The notes: a model not told the origin generated them from the letters alone. Positions 36,486-45,085 are shown, numbered from the stretch's first letter. The stretch is DNA of 64,000 nt from Rhizobium sp. Root482 (GCF_001426565.1 NZ_LMFA01000026.1:85401-149400); one strand, 5' to 3'. A program made the numbers and translations.

Positions 36486-38024
36486 TTAAGCGGCCTCACT
36501 GAAGGGATCGTCTGGATTTATGCCATAATCCTTGAGTTTGCGATAAAGCGTCGAGCGTCCTATCCCGAGCTTTCGCGCCACTTGGCTCATCTGCCCGCGA
36601 TAGAATTTGAGCGCGAAGCGAATCAGTTCTTCCTCGACATCGGCCAGCTTTCGCACATTGCCGCCGTCATCGACGCTGGCAATGGCATTTTCGGGCTGGT
36701 GTTCGGCCGCTTGCGAAGCCGACCTGTCCACTCCGAAATGTGGATAGACGGGCGGAAGGCGATCGGCCTCGACGACGGGCATTTTCGAAGGCCCGGTTTC
36801 TTCCCAGGTGAAACCCGTCTTCTCCGCAACCACATAGCCCGGGATCTGGGTGGCGATCTGCGGGAAATCCTTGACCGTCAGTTCCGGTCCCTCGGCCAGC
36901 ACCACGGCCCGGAAGATCGCATTCTCCAGCTGCCGGATATTGCCCGGCCAGTCATAGGCGGTCAGAAGCGCCATGGCTCCGCTTGAAACAGATAAAGGTT
37001 CCGCCAGCCGCTGTTCCAGCGCAAAACGCTCGACGAAGCTGCGCACCAGCACCGGAATATCCTCCTTGCGCCGCCGCAGCGCCGGCATGGCGATCGGAAA
37101 GACGTTCAGCCGGTAATAGAGATCCTCGCGGAAGCGGCCTTCGCGCACCTCGTTGATCAGGTCCTTGTTGGTGGCCGAAATCAGCCGGACATTGACCTTT
37201 TGCGGATGGCGGGCGCCGATCGTCTCGATCTCGCCCTGCTGCACGGCGCGCAGGAGCTTCACCTGGACATCGAGCGGCAGATCGCCGATCTCGTCGAGAA
37301 ACAGCGTGCCGCCATCCGCATCGGCGAATTTCCCGACATGTTTTTCGGCGGCGCCGGTAAAGGCGCCCTTCTCGTGGCCGAAGAGAATGCTCTCGACCAG
37401 ATTATGCGGAATGGCACCGCAGTTGACGGTGATGAACGGCTTGCTCGCCCGTTCGCTGGCATGCTGGATGGCGCGGGCGACCATTTCCTTGCCGACGCCG
37501 GATTCCCCTTCGAGCACGATCGGGATATTCGATTGCGCCGCGCGGCGCGCGAGATCGAGCACCCGAATCATCGCCGGGCTTGCCGAAACCACGTCGTCGA
37601 ACCCGACCGAGCCGCCACGCGAGCGCTTGGCCGGCCGTCCTTTGCCTTCGCGGTGATCGAGTTTCAGCGCATTGGTAAGCGCGACGGAAAGCCGCTCGGG
37701 CGAAACCGGCTTGACGACGAAATCGAAGGCACCCGCCTGCATGGCCAGCACCACCGTCTCGATACCGCCCTGCCCGGTCTGGACGATCACCGGCGTATCG
37801 ATGCCGCGTTCGGCGACCGCTTCGAGGAAGCCGTGCCCGTTCATCTCTGGCATCATCAGGTCGAGCAGGATGACGCTGATCAGGCCCCGCTTGCGCTCCA
37901 GGATTTCCAGCCCGCTTCGGCCGTTTTCGGCCAGGTGGGCCACATGTCCCAGGCGTTCGATCATGTTGGTCAGCAGGCGGCGCTGAACCGGATCATCGTC
38001 GATCACGAGAATTTGGGATGTCAT
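36486..38024 (-). CDS. Sigma-54-dependent response regulator (NtrC type)
   Basis: A 512-residue regulator with a receiver domain (1-120, phospho-acceptor Asp55 in VILLDLMMPEMNG), an AAA+ sigma-54 activation domain (about 145-375) with Walker A GESGVGKEM, the sigma-54 contact loop GAFTGA and Walker B GTLFLDEIGDLP, and a C-terminal Fis-type helix-turn-helix (VARKLGIGRSTLYRKLKDYG). No histidine kinase, nitrogen or flagellar gene is adjacent, so it is an orphan here. I recall similar orphan NtrC proteins beside pepF in rhizobia; the regulon is unknown. Confidence 0.93.
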   Translation of the reverse strand: MTSQILVIDDDPVQRRLLTNMIERLGHVAHLAENGRSGLEILERKRGLISVILLDLMMPEMNGHGFLEAVAERGIDTPVIVQTGQGGIETVVLAMQAGAFDFVVKPVSPERLSVALTNALKLDHREGKGRPAKRSRGGSVGFDDVVSASPAMIRVLDLARRAAQSNIPIVLEGESGVGKEMVARAIQHASERASKPFITVNCGAIPHNLVESILFGHEKGAFTGAAEKHVGKFADADGGTLFLDEIGDLPLDVQVKLLRAVQQGEIETIGARHPQKVNVRLISATNKDLINEVREGRFREDLYYRLNVFPIAMPALRRRKEDIPVLVRSFVERFALEQRLAEPLSVSSGAMALLTAYDWPGNIRQLENAIFRAVVLAEGPELTVKDFPQIATQIPGYVVAEKTGFTWEETGPSKMPVVEADRLPPVYPHFGVDRSASQAAEHQPENAIASVDDGGNVRKLADVEEELIRFALKFYRGQMSQVARKLGIGRSTLYRKLKDYGINPDDPFSEAA

Positions 38025-38224
38025 GAAGCCTCCTGCTCGCTGCCTGGAACGCCGAACGTCACGTCATGTGCCGCATCGTGAGAAGCATTCCTTTCACAAA
38101 GGCCTGAAAATCCTCTTTTGAGAAAGGCTTGCATTTTATCCATTGCCGACGTTAGGTCTCGGGCCCATATCCGCGATCAGATCCGCCGCCGGTCCACGGC
38201 GGCACCGGCAAAGAGTGTAGGTTC

Positions 38225-40087
38225 ATGCAGCATCTTCCGTCTTCCCAGTCCTCCCCGCTCATTGCCCGGGCGACCGCTTCCGCAGCGGCCCATCCGAACG
38301 GCCTCGGCGACCTGCCATCCTGGAAACTGGAAGATCTCTACGCCTCCCCCACTTCGCCCGATTACCTGGAAGACCTTGCAAAGGCGCAGGCACTGGCACT
38401 GACATTCGAGGCCAAATGGAAGGGTCGGCTGGCAGAGGCGGCGGCACTCTCCGGCGATGAGGGCATCGGTGCCGCCGTGCGGGAATTCGAGGAACTGGAA
38501 GACCTGATGGGCAAGATCGGTTCCTTTGCCGGGCTCACTTATTTCTCCGATACCTCCGACCCGGCCAATGGCAAACTCTATGGCGATGCCCAGTCGAAGC
38601 TCACCGACATGGCAGGCCATCTCCTGTTCTTCTCGCTGGAACTGAACCGCATCGACGATACCGTCATCGATGCAGCCCTTCGGAACGATCCGCTGGCCGC
38701 GCATTACAAGCCCTGGATCGTCGATCTGCGCATGGACAAGCCCTACCAGCTCGACGACCGGATCGAGCAGCTCTTCCTCGAAAAATCCATGACCGGCGCC
38801 AGCGCCTTCAACCGGCTGTTCGACGAAACCATGGCGGCCCTGAAATTCAATATCGACGGCGAGGAATTGCCACTCGAAGTGACGCTTTCCATGCTGCAGG
38901 AAGCCGATCCCGCCATCCGCAGGAAGGCGGCCGAAGCGCTGGCGACGACCTTTAAGGCCAATATCCGCACCTTTACCCTGATCACCAATACGCTCGCCAA
39001 GGACAAGGAAATTTCCGACCGCTGGCGCGGCTTCACCGATATCGCCGACAGCCGCCATCTGGCCAACCGGGTCGAGCGAGACGTGGTCGATGCCCTGGCC
39101 TCCGCCGTGCGCGAAGCCTATCCGCGCCTGTCGCATCGCTATTATGCGATGAAGGCCAGATGGCTCGGCATGGAACAGATGGAGTTCTGGGACCGCAATG
39201 CGCCGCTGCCGGAAACGCCGACCGCGCTCATCCCCTGGAGCGAGGCCAAGGAGACGGTGCTTTCAGCCTATCATGGCTTTGAGCCGGAAATGGCCGCCAT
39301 CGCCCGCCGCTTCTTCGATGGCGGCTGGATCGATGCGCCGGTACGGCCCGGCAAGGCGCCCGGCGCCTTTGCGCATCCGACCGTACCATCAGCCCATCCT
39401 TACGTGCTCGTCAATTATATGGGCAAGCCGCGCGATGTGATGACGCTTGCCCACGAGCTGGGCCATGGCGTGCACCAGGTGCTCGCCGGCGGACAGGGTG
39501 CGTTGATGGCCTCGACGCCGCTGACGCTCGCCGAAACCGCCTCCGTCTTCGGCGAGATGCTGACCTTCCGCGCGCTGCTCGACAAGACGAAGGACAAGCG
39601 CGAACGCAAGGCCATGCTCGCCCAAAAGGTCGAGGACATGATCAACACGGTGGTACGCCAGATCGCCTTCTACGAATTCGAGCGCAAGGTTCATACCGCC
39701 CGCAAGGACGGCGAACTGACAGCCGAGGATATCGGCGAACTCTGGCTGTCGGTACAGGCCGAAAGCCTCGGGCCGGCGATCCGGATTTCCGAAGGATACG
39801 AGACCTATTGGGCCTATATCCCGCACTTCATCCACTCGCCCTTCTATGTCTATGCCTATGCCTTCGGCGATTGCCTGGTCAATTCGCTCTATGCCGTCTA
39901 CCAAAAGGCCGAGACCGGCTTTCAGCAGAAATATTTCGAGCTTCTGAAGGCCGGCGGCACCAAGCACCATTCCGAACTGCTCGCCCCCTTCGGGCTGGAT
40001 GCCACCGATCCGTCGTTCTGGGCACAGGGCCTGTCGATGCTGGAAGGGCTGATCGATGAGCTGGAAGCGCTTGATAAGCAGGTATGA
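38225..40087 (+). CDS. pepF: Oligoendopeptidase F (M3 family)
   Basis: A 620-residue cytoplasmic zinc metallopeptidase that trims small peptides. The zinc motif is HELGHGVHQ (two His and Glu of HExxH) near residue 410, with the third ligand Glu in the following TLAETASVFGEML. The N-terminal lobe has helical PepF features and the C-terminal lobe GDCLVNSLYAVYQKAE. The length is typical. ATG at 38225. It is the only gene in its unit as far as I can see; a nested repeat follows. Confidence 0.94.
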   Translation: MQHLPSSQSSPLIARATASAAAHPNGLGDLPSWKLEDLYASPTSPDYLEDLAKAQALALTFEAKWKGRLAEAAALSGDEGIGAAVREFEELEDLMGKIGSFAGLTYFSDTSDPANGKLYGDAQSKLTDMAGHLLFFSLELNRIDDTVIDAALRNDPLAAHYKPWIVDLRMDKPYQLDDRIEQLFLEKSMTGASAFNRLFDETMAALKFNIDGEELPLEVTLSMLQEADPAIRRKAAEALATTFKANIRTFTLITNTLAKDKEISDRWRGFTDIADSRHLANRVERDVVDALASAVREAYPRLSHRYYAMKARWLGMEQMEFWDRNAPLPETPTALIPWSEAKETVLSAYHGFEPEMAAIARRFFDGGWIDAPVRPGKAPGAFAHPTVPSAHPYVLVNYMGKPRDVMTLAHELGHGVHQVLAGGQGALMASTPLTLAETASVFGEMLTFRALLDKTKDKRERKAMLAQKVEDMINTVVRQIAFYEFERKVHTARKDGELTAEDIGELWLSVQAESLGPAIRISEGYETYWAYIPHFIHSPFYVYAYAFGDCLVNSLYAVYQKAETGFQQKYFELLKAGGTKHHSELLAPFGLDATDPSFWAQGLSMLEGLIDELEALDKQV

Positions 40088-40136
40088 TGTCCTGGGCAGG
40101 TAAGGCATATGGAAGCGAGCTTTGCGGATGGCGGCA

Positions 40137-40393
40137 TGGATCCTCGGGTCAAGCCCGACGATGACGGTTCGTGGAGCTGGCTGCGTGTTCCCTCTTCTCC
40201 CCAGCGGGGAGAAGTGCCGAGCGAAGGCGAGGCGATGAGGGGGCGCCGGCTGGGCCGGCGCGCGCGGCGATACCACAAGTGGCCTTCGCCCCCCTCATCC
40301 GGCCTTTCGGGCCACCTTCTCCCCGCTGGGGAGAAGAGGCAGCCAGACGCCGCCCCCATCCTCCGTCATCCTCGGGCCTGCCCCGAGTATCCA
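40137..40393. repeat. Outer inverted pair of a nested repeat
   Basis: In the 328-base gap between pepF and pabB, 40137-40167 and 40363-40393 are 31-base inverted copies of each other with four mismatches, each starting or ending with a GATCCTCGGG-type motif. They enclose a second, different palindromic element at 40191-40339. I see no gene in the gap. The arrangement looks like one mosaic element inserted inside another. Confidence 0.75.
40191..40339. repeat. Inner palindromic element with 24-bp perfect arms
   Basis: Positions 40191-40214 and 40316-40339 are perfect 24-base inverted copies, each itself containing a hairpin (TTCTCCCC and GGGGAGAA). The interior includes CGATGAGGGGG and CCCCCCTCATC arms. 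The motif CACCTTCTCCCC next to a CTTTCGGG box is shared with the element at 46499. Confidence 0.75.
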
Positions 40394-40415
40394 GACAGCC
40401 ACAGACGCAAACGGC

Positions 40416-41573
40416 ATGACTGACACCGGCCCCTATGTTCTCTTCCGCGACGACAGCGAAGACAGGACCACCGTCTTTGCCGAGCCCTCCCGCGTCATCA
40501 GTGCACGCACACAGGCCGAATTCTGGCGCGCGCTGGCGGACATGGAAGCGGCTCAGAGGGCCGGAAAATGGCTGGCCGGCTATATGAGCTACGAAGCGGG
40601 CCATCTGTTTGAAAGAAAGCTGGCGCCCTTTGCCGAGGAAAACCGCCGCACGCCGCTCCTGTCCTTCGGCGTCTTCGACGGGCCTTCGGAAGGCCATCCG
40701 CTTTCCAGGCCCCGCCGCCGCGCCGAAAACGAGCCCTTCATCACCGAGCCGCGCGCCGCCTGGGACTTCGAGGCTTACCGCCAGCGTTTCGACCGGCTGC
40801 ACCGGCATCTGCGCGAGGGCGATTGCTACCAGGCCAACCTCACCATGCCAATCCGGGCGCGCTGGAGCGGCGATCCGGCATCCGCCTTCTGGTCACTGAT
40901 CGAGCGGCAGCCGGTGAAATACGGTGCGCTGGTTGCGCTCGACGGGCCTATTCTCCTATCACGCTCGCCCGAACTGTTCTTCCGCATCGACAGGGATGGC
41001 TGGATCGAGACCCATCCGATGAAGGGCACGGCGCGGCGCGGCGCGACGCCGGCCGAGGACGAGGCGCTGATCCGCGAAATGCGGGAAGACCCGAAATCGC
41101 AGGCCGAAAACCGGATGATCGTCGATCTGCTGCGCAACGATATATCCCGCATCTGCGAGGTGGGGACGCTCGACGTGCCCAGGCTGTTCGACATCGAGAC
41201 CTATCCGACCGTGCACCAGATGGTCAGCCATGTCAGGGCAAAACTTTTGCCGGACATCGGCATCACCCGCATCTTCGAAGCGCTGTTTCCCTGCGGCTCG
41301 ATCACCGGGGCGCCCAAAATGCGGGCGATGGAAATCCTCCACGCTCTGGAAGACGGCCCGCGCGACGCCTATTGCGGATCGATCGGCTTCATCGCACCGG
41401 ATGGCACGATGCGCTTCAACGTCGCCATCCGCACCCTGTCGCTGTTTCCCGGCGGCGAGACCGTCTTCAATGTCGGTGGCGGCATCGTCTTTGATTCCAC
41501 GGCCGAAGCCGAATATGAGGAATGCCTGCTGAAGGCTCGTTTCGCCGTCGGCGATACGAGGATCGAGCGATGA
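40416..41573 (+). CDS. pabB: Aminodeoxychorismate synthase component I
   Basis: A 385-residue chorismate-binding enzyme that makes 4-amino-4-deoxychorismate for folate. The chorismate domain occupies about 110-375 with CYQANLTMPI, HPMKGTARRG, ENRMIVDLLRNDISR and GSITGAPKMRAMEI; the last is the family's metal and substrate site. The N-terminal piece is short, as in many bacterial PabB proteins. ATG at 40416. Its stop overlaps the pabC start (ATGA), so both are translationally coupled. No pabA is seen nearby; a PabA or TrpG glutaminase elsewhere would serve. Confidence 0.94.
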   Translation: MTDTGPYVLFRDDSEDRTTVFAEPSRVISARTQAEFWRALADMEAAQRAGKWLAGYMSYEAGHLFERKLAPFAEENRRTPLLSFGVFDGPSEGHPLSRPRRRAENEPFITEPRAAWDFEAYRQRFDRLHRHLREGDCYQANLTMPIRARWSGDPASAFWSLIERQPVKYGALVALDGPILLSRSPELFFRIDRDGWIETHPMKGTARRGATPAEDEALIREMREDPKSQAENRMIVDLLRNDISRICEVGTLDVPRLFDIETYPTVHQMVSHVRAKLLPDIGITRIFEALFPCGSITGAPKMRAMEILHALEDGPRDAYCGSIGFIAPDGTMRFNVAIRTLSLFPGGETVFNVGGGIVFDSTAEAEYEECLLKARFAVGDTRIER

Positions 41574-42475
41574 GCGCTTTCCTGCTGATCGAGACCATGC
41601 GCTGGGAGCCCGGCATCGGCATCGTCCGCCTGCCGCTGCACATGGCAAGACTGAAAAAATCGGCCCGGCAACTGGGATTTGCGGGCGCGGATAAGGCGGA
41701 GGAAAAACTGGCGCAAGCACTCGCCGAGGTTTTACCCCCCTCTGCCCTATCGGGCATCTCCCCCTCAAGGGGGGAGATTGCTGGAGCCGCTCCTTCCGCG
41801 AAAGCCCGCCCCGACTTGATCTCCCCCCTCAAGCTGACCAAGGCGAATGCCGAGAGTTCACCCCCCTCTGTCCTGTCGGGCATCTCCCCCTCAAAGGGGG
41901 AGAACGCTGGAGGCGATTCTTCCGCGAAAGCCTGTTCCAGCTTGATCTCCCCCCTTGAGGGGGAGATGTCGGCCCGGCCGACAGAGGGGGGTGACGCCGC
42001 ACGGACGAGCACCCTTCGCATCCGCCTCACCCTCAGCCCCGCCGGCGAGATCGCCGTCACCACCGTGCCCTATTCAGTTCTTCCCGAAAAAACCGTCTGG
42101 CGCCTCGCCATCGCCTCGACGCGGCTGTCCTCGCGAAACATCCTGCTGCGCCACAAGACCAGCCGGCGGGACATCTACGAGGCGGCCCGCAGCGAATACA
42201 CGACCGCCGACGCCGACGAGGTCCTCCTCCTCAACGAAAACGGCGACCCCTGCGAAGGCACCATCACCTCGCTCTTCCTCGATGAAGGCTCCGGCATCCT
42301 GAAGACGCCGCCGATTTCGAACGGCCTGCTCGCCGGCGTCCTGCGCACGGAACTGATCTGCCAGCGCCGCGCCCGCGTCCAGCGCCTGACCCGCGAAGAC
42401 CTCGGCAAGGGCACCATCTATATGGGCAATTCCCTGCGCGGCCTGATCAGGGCTCAACTCAGGAAGGAAGATTGA
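41570..42475 (+). CDS. pabC: Aminodeoxychorismate lyase (class IV aminotransferase) with repeat insert
   Basis: A 301-residue PLP enzyme of the PabC/class IV fold that should release pyruvate from aminodeoxychorismate to give 4-aminobenzoate. The N-terminal FLLIETMRWEPG and RLPLHMARLKKSARQLGF and the C-terminal LRHKTSRRDIYEAA (PLP Lys), LLLNENGDPCEGTITSLF and NGLLAGVLRTELI are normal. Between residues 55 and 141 lies a Ser/Pro/Gly-rich stretch encoded by two tandem copies of a palindromic mosaic repeat. Without it the protein would be about 214 residues, the usual size. The reading frame stays open throughout. It overlaps pabB by four bases and ends directly at the YciI gene. Confidence 0.88.
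   Translation: MSAFLLIETMRWEPGIGIVRLPLHMARLKKSARQLGFAGADKAEEKLAQALAEVLPPSALSGISPSRGEIAGAAPSAKARPDLISPLKLTKANAESSPPSVLSGISPSKGENAGGDSSAKACSSLISPLEGEMSARPTEGGDAARTSTLRIRLTLSPAGEIAVTTVPYSVLPEKTVWRLAIASTRLSSRNILLRHKTSRRDIYEAARSEYTTADADEVLLLNENGDPCEGTITSLFLDEGSGILKTPPISNGLLAGVLRTELICQRRARVQRLTREDLGKGTIYMGNSLRGLIRAQLRKED
41734..41992. repeat. In-frame tandem mosaic repeats inside pabC
   Basis: Copy 1 (41734-41833) and copy 2 (41860-41992) start 126 bases (42 codons) apart. Both open with ACCCCCCTCTG, share the middle CTTCCGCGAAAGCC and have ATCTCCCCC arms; copy 2 is complete and closes with CAGAGGGGGGT, while copy 1 stops after CCCCTCAAG. The same element occurs between gap and pgk (3726-3869) with a different centre. 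Translated, the copies give similar peptides built around SGISPS and LISPL. Confidence 0.88.
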
Positions 42476-42772
42476 ATGTTCATCCTGTCGCTCACCTACA
42501 AGGTCGATCTGGCCGAAGTCGATCGTCACCTGGAGGCGCATATCGCCTGGCTGAAATCCTTCTATGAGGAAGGCCTGTTCCTTGCCTCGGGGCGAAAGAA
42601 CCCGCGCACCGGCGGCATTATCCTGGCGCGCGGCAACCGCCAGCGCATCGATGCCGCCATCGCCTCCGACCCGTTCAGCCTCCACGCCGTCGCGAACTAC
42701 GCGGTCACCGAATTCTCGGCGACCATGACCATTCCGGGCCTCGAAATGCTGAAGGACCAGCCCCACGCCTGA
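42476..42772 (+). CDS. YciI-like family protein
   Basis: A 98-residue soluble protein of the YciI/ferredoxin-like fold family. MFILSLTYKVDLAEVDRHLE, then HIAWLKSFYEEGLFLASGRK and a Asp-Pro-Phe (SDPFSLHAVANYAVTEF) pattern, with the conserved His and Asp of the family. Function unknown; related proteins may be enzymes. The ATG follows the pabC stop (TGA, then ATG) without a gap, so it should be expressed with pabBC. A terminator of the convergent hpd gene lies 20 bases after. Confidence 0.9.
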   Translation: MFILSLTYKVDLAEVDRHLEAHIAWLKSFYEEGLFLASGRKNPRTGGIILARGNRQRIDAAIASDPFSLHAVANYAVTEFSATMTIPGLEMLKDQPHA

Positions 42773-42790
42773 CGCGGCATCCACACACGA

Positions 42791-42815
42791 AAAGCCCGCC
42801 GGCGTGACCGGCGGG
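42791..42815 (-). terminator. Intrinsic terminator of hpd
   Basis: On the minus strand, CCCGCCGG pairs with CCGGCGGG (42795-42802 and 42808-42815) around a 5-base loop, followed by CTTTTCG. It lies 25 bases past the hpd stop. Confidence 0.8.
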
Positions 42816-42840
42816 TCGTGAACTTCCTCAGGATGCCTGT

Positions 42841-43956
42841 CTATTCCGCAGCAGTCGCCGGCGCCAATACGCCGCGGCGAATCTGGTCGGCTTCGATCGA
42901 TTCGAACAGGGCGCGGAAATTACCCTCGCCGAACCCCTCGTCGCCCTTGCGCTGGATGAATTCGAAGAAGATCGGGCCGATCACGGTCTTCGAGAATATC
43001 TGCAGCAGGATGCGGGTCATGCCGCCATCGACCACGCCCTCGCCGTCGATCAGGATGCCGTGCTGCTTCATCCGCTCGATCGGCTCGTCATGGCCGTTCA
43101 CCCGCTCATGCGACAAGTCGTAATAGGTCTCCGGCGGACCCGGCATGAATTTCAGGCCGTTGCCGGCCAGCCGGTCGGTCGCCTCATAAATGCCGTCGGT
43201 CCCGACGGCGATATGCTGGATGCCCTCGCCCTTGTACTTGCGCAGATATTCCTCGATTTGGCTGGTATCGTCCTTGGATTCGTTCAGCGGAATACGGATC
43301 TTGCCACAGGGCGAGGTGATCGCCCGGCTCATCAGCCCGGTGATGCGCCCATCGATATTGAAGAAATGGATCTGCTTGAAGCCGAACAATTCGCGGTAGA
43401 AATCCCACCATTTGTCCATATTGCCGCGATAGACATTGTGCGTGAGGTGATCGAGATAATAGAAGCCGACACCTTCCGGCTTCGGGTCGCGCTCGCCCAG
43501 CCATTCGAATTCGGCCTCATAGGGCGAGCCCTTGTCGCCATAGGTCTCGACGAAATAGAGCAGCGAGCCGCCAATGCCGACGATCGCCGGAATATCGAGC
43601 GCCTTGTCCTTGCCTTCATAGGGCGTGGCGCCTTTCGAGACGGCATGGTGGAAGGCATGGCGGGCATCGACGACGCGCCAGGCCATCGACGGCGCACAGG
43701 GGCCGTGTTCATCGACAAAATGCATGGCATGGCTGCCAGGCTCGGCATTGAGAAGATAGTTGATGTCGCCCTGGCGCCAGACGGTGATGTCCTTTGCCCG
43801 GTGCTTGGCGACGCATTCATAGCCCATGCGAGTAAAAAGCTCGCGCAGTTTTTCCGGCTCCGGATGGGAGAACTCGACAAATTCGAAGCCATCGGTACCG
43901 GCCGGATTATCGGCGGTCACCCCGGTCGGCGGTGCATCATGCGGGAAAGGGCCCAT
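42841..43956 (-). CDS. hpd: 4-Hydroxyphenylpyruvate dioxygenase
   Basis: A 371-residue Fe(II) enzyme that converts 4-hydroxyphenylpyruvate to homogentisate in tyrosine breakdown. It has two VOC-type halves; the iron ligands fit LDHLTHNV, GIQHIAVGTD and the late FFEFIQRKGDEGFGEGNFRA region (two His and one Glu). ATG at 43956 follows AGGAGGAAT. It is divergent from an Lrp/AsnC regulator, with a dyad in the 123-base gap, and opens the homogentisate cluster (hpd, lrp-type, marR-type, hmgA, fah, maiA). Confidence 0.95.
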   Translation of the reverse strand: MGPFPHDAPPTGVTADNPAGTDGFEFVEFSHPEPEKLRELFTRMGYECVAKHRAKDITVWRQGDINYLLNAEPGSHAMHFVDEHGPCAPSMAWRVVDARHAFHHAVSKGATPYEGKDKALDIPAIVGIGGSLLYFVETYGDKGSPYEAEFEWLGERDPKPEGVGFYYLDHLTHNVYRGNMDKWWDFYRELFGFKQIHFFNIDGRITGLMSRAITSPCGKIRIPLNESKDDTSQIEEYLRKYKGEGIQHIAVGTDGIYEATDRLAGNGLKFMPGPPETYYDLSHERVNGHDEPIERMKQHGILIDGEGVVDGGMTRILLQIFSKTVIGPIFFEFIQRKGDEGFGEGNFRALFESIEADQIRRGVLAPATAAE

Positions 43957-44019
43957 TTCAATTCCTCCTGGATCTCCAGCACATCATGACGCAGAGAGCC
44001 CGCATTGTGCTTGCATTTT

Positions 44020-44032
44020 GTCAAGTTTTGAC
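44020..44032. promoter_or_regulatory. Dyad between hpd and Lrp-type regulator
   Basis: GTCAA (44020-44024), GTT, TTGAC (44028-44032): a 5-bp inverted repeat in the shared control region of hpd and the regulator. It could be an Lrp-family operator. No experiment or second copy supports it. Confidence 0.4.
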
Positions 44033-44079
44033 GAGAATCACGCAAGGAACATGCATCGATTTGAGGTAAGGCGCACGAA

Positions 44080-44556
44080 ATGGAGCAACTCGATCGGTAT
44101 GACCTGAAGATCCTCGCCGAACTGCAGCGCGACGGCCGTTTGACCAATAATGAACTATCGGAACTGATCGCCCTGTCGCCCTCACAATGCTCGCGCCGCC
44201 GGGCGCGGCTGGAAACGGAAGGCCTCATCCACGGCTACCGGGCCGTGCTCGACCGCGCCAGGCTCGGGCTAGATCTCATGGTGGTCGTCGCCGTCACGCT
44301 CGCCACCCACAATCGTGACAATGCCAAGCGTTTCGCCGCCCTGATCGCCGACCTGCCGGAAGTGCTGGAATGCTACGCGCTCACCGGCGAGATGGACTAT
44401 CACCTCAAGGTCGTGACACCAGACCTCGCGGGCCTTGCCCATTTCGTCAACGACATCCTGTTGCCGCATGAAAGCGTTCAGCATGTGAAGACATCGATCG
44501 TGCTGACGACGTTGAAGGATTTTCAGGGCCTGCCGGTGCGCCAGCGACCAAGATAG
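44080..44556 (+). CDS. Lrp/AsnC-family regulator, likely of hpd
   Basis: A 158-residue regulator: AsnC winged helix at the N-terminus (LDRYDLKILAELQRDGRLTN, recognition helix LSPSQCSRRRARLETEGLI) and a C-terminal RAM/effector domain with VLECYALTGEMDYHLKVVT. Divergent from hpd, so it probably senses tyrosine or a breakdown product and controls hpd; rhizobial and pseudomonad homologues (HpdR-like) act this way, as I recall. ATG at 44080 follows GAGGTAAGG. It converges with the MarR gene 8 bases away. Confidence 0.9.
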   Translation: MEQLDRYDLKILAELQRDGRLTNNELSELIALSPSQCSRRRARLETEGLIHGYRAVLDRARLGLDLMVVVAVTLATHNRDNAKRFAALIADLPEVLECYALTGEMDYHLKVVTPDLAGLAHFVNDILLPHESVQHVKTSIVLTTLKDFQGLPVRQRPR

Positions 44557-44564
44557 ACAGGATA

Positions 44565-45014
44565 TCAGGCGCGCCGGCTCGCTATCGCCCGTTCGACGGC
44601 GGAAAGGCCGAGCGAAAGCGCCTCGATGCCTTCCTCTCCCAGCAACTCTGCCAGTTCCGCGTCATAGGCGCGGGCAAGGCCGGCAACTTCGCCATAGGCG
44701 GCCACGCCTGCCGGCGTCAGTTCCAGCTGCTCCACCCGGCGGTCCCCGCCGTTCCGGCTGCGCTTCAGCCAGCGGCGCTCCTCGAGCGCGAACACCGCCC
44801 GGCTGACCTTGGTCTTGTGCATGGTCGAATGAACGCCGATTTCGGTCGCCGTCATCCGCCCGCTGCTTCCAAGCGCCGCAAGCGTGCGCCATTCCGGTCG
44901 CGTCAGCCCATATTGCGCCCTGTAGCTGGCAGCAAAACGCAGCGCGATGAATTCCGCAGCACGGTTGAGCCGGAACGGTAGGAATTGCTCAAGATCGAAT
45001 CCGTCCGCATCCAT
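44565..45014 (-). CDS. MarR-family regulator, likely of hmgA
   Basis: A 149-residue MarR-fold dimer: LTRPEWRTLAALGSSGRMTA, the recognition helix STMHKTKVSRAVFALEERRW, then the wing RSRNGGDRRVEQLELTPAG. It is divergent from hmgA with only 71 bases between, so it likely controls the homogentisate genes, as I recall for similar regulators (HmgR-like). ATG at 45014 follows GGAG. The ligand is unknown; homogentisate or fumarylacetoacetate would make sense. Confidence 0.9.
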   Translation of the reverse strand: MDADGFDLEQFLPFRLNRAAEFIALRFAASYRAQYGLTRPEWRTLAALGSSGRMTATEIGVHSTMHKTKVSRAVFALEERRWLKRSRNGGDRRVEQLELTPAGVAAYGEVAGLARAYDAELAELLGEEGIEALSLGLSAVERAIASRRA

Positions 45015-45030
45015 AGTGCCGCTCCTTGAT

Positions 45031-45051
45031 AGTTACAAAATAGACAGTTAC
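45031..45051. promoter_or_regulatory. Direct repeats between marR and hmgA
   Basis: AGTTAC occurs twice in one orientation (45031-45036 and 45046-45051), 15 bases apart, in the marR-hmgA control region. It could be part of a regulator site or promoter. Confidence 0.3.
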
Positions 45052-45085
45052 GTTTGAAACCATATTGAGGCAGGAGGTGCAAGCC

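Noticed and set aside
41570-42475. pabC as a pseudogene because of the repeat insertion
   Set aside because: The frame is open from start to stop, with all conserved motifs on both sides and coupled neighbours. Loss of function is possible but not shown by the sequence.
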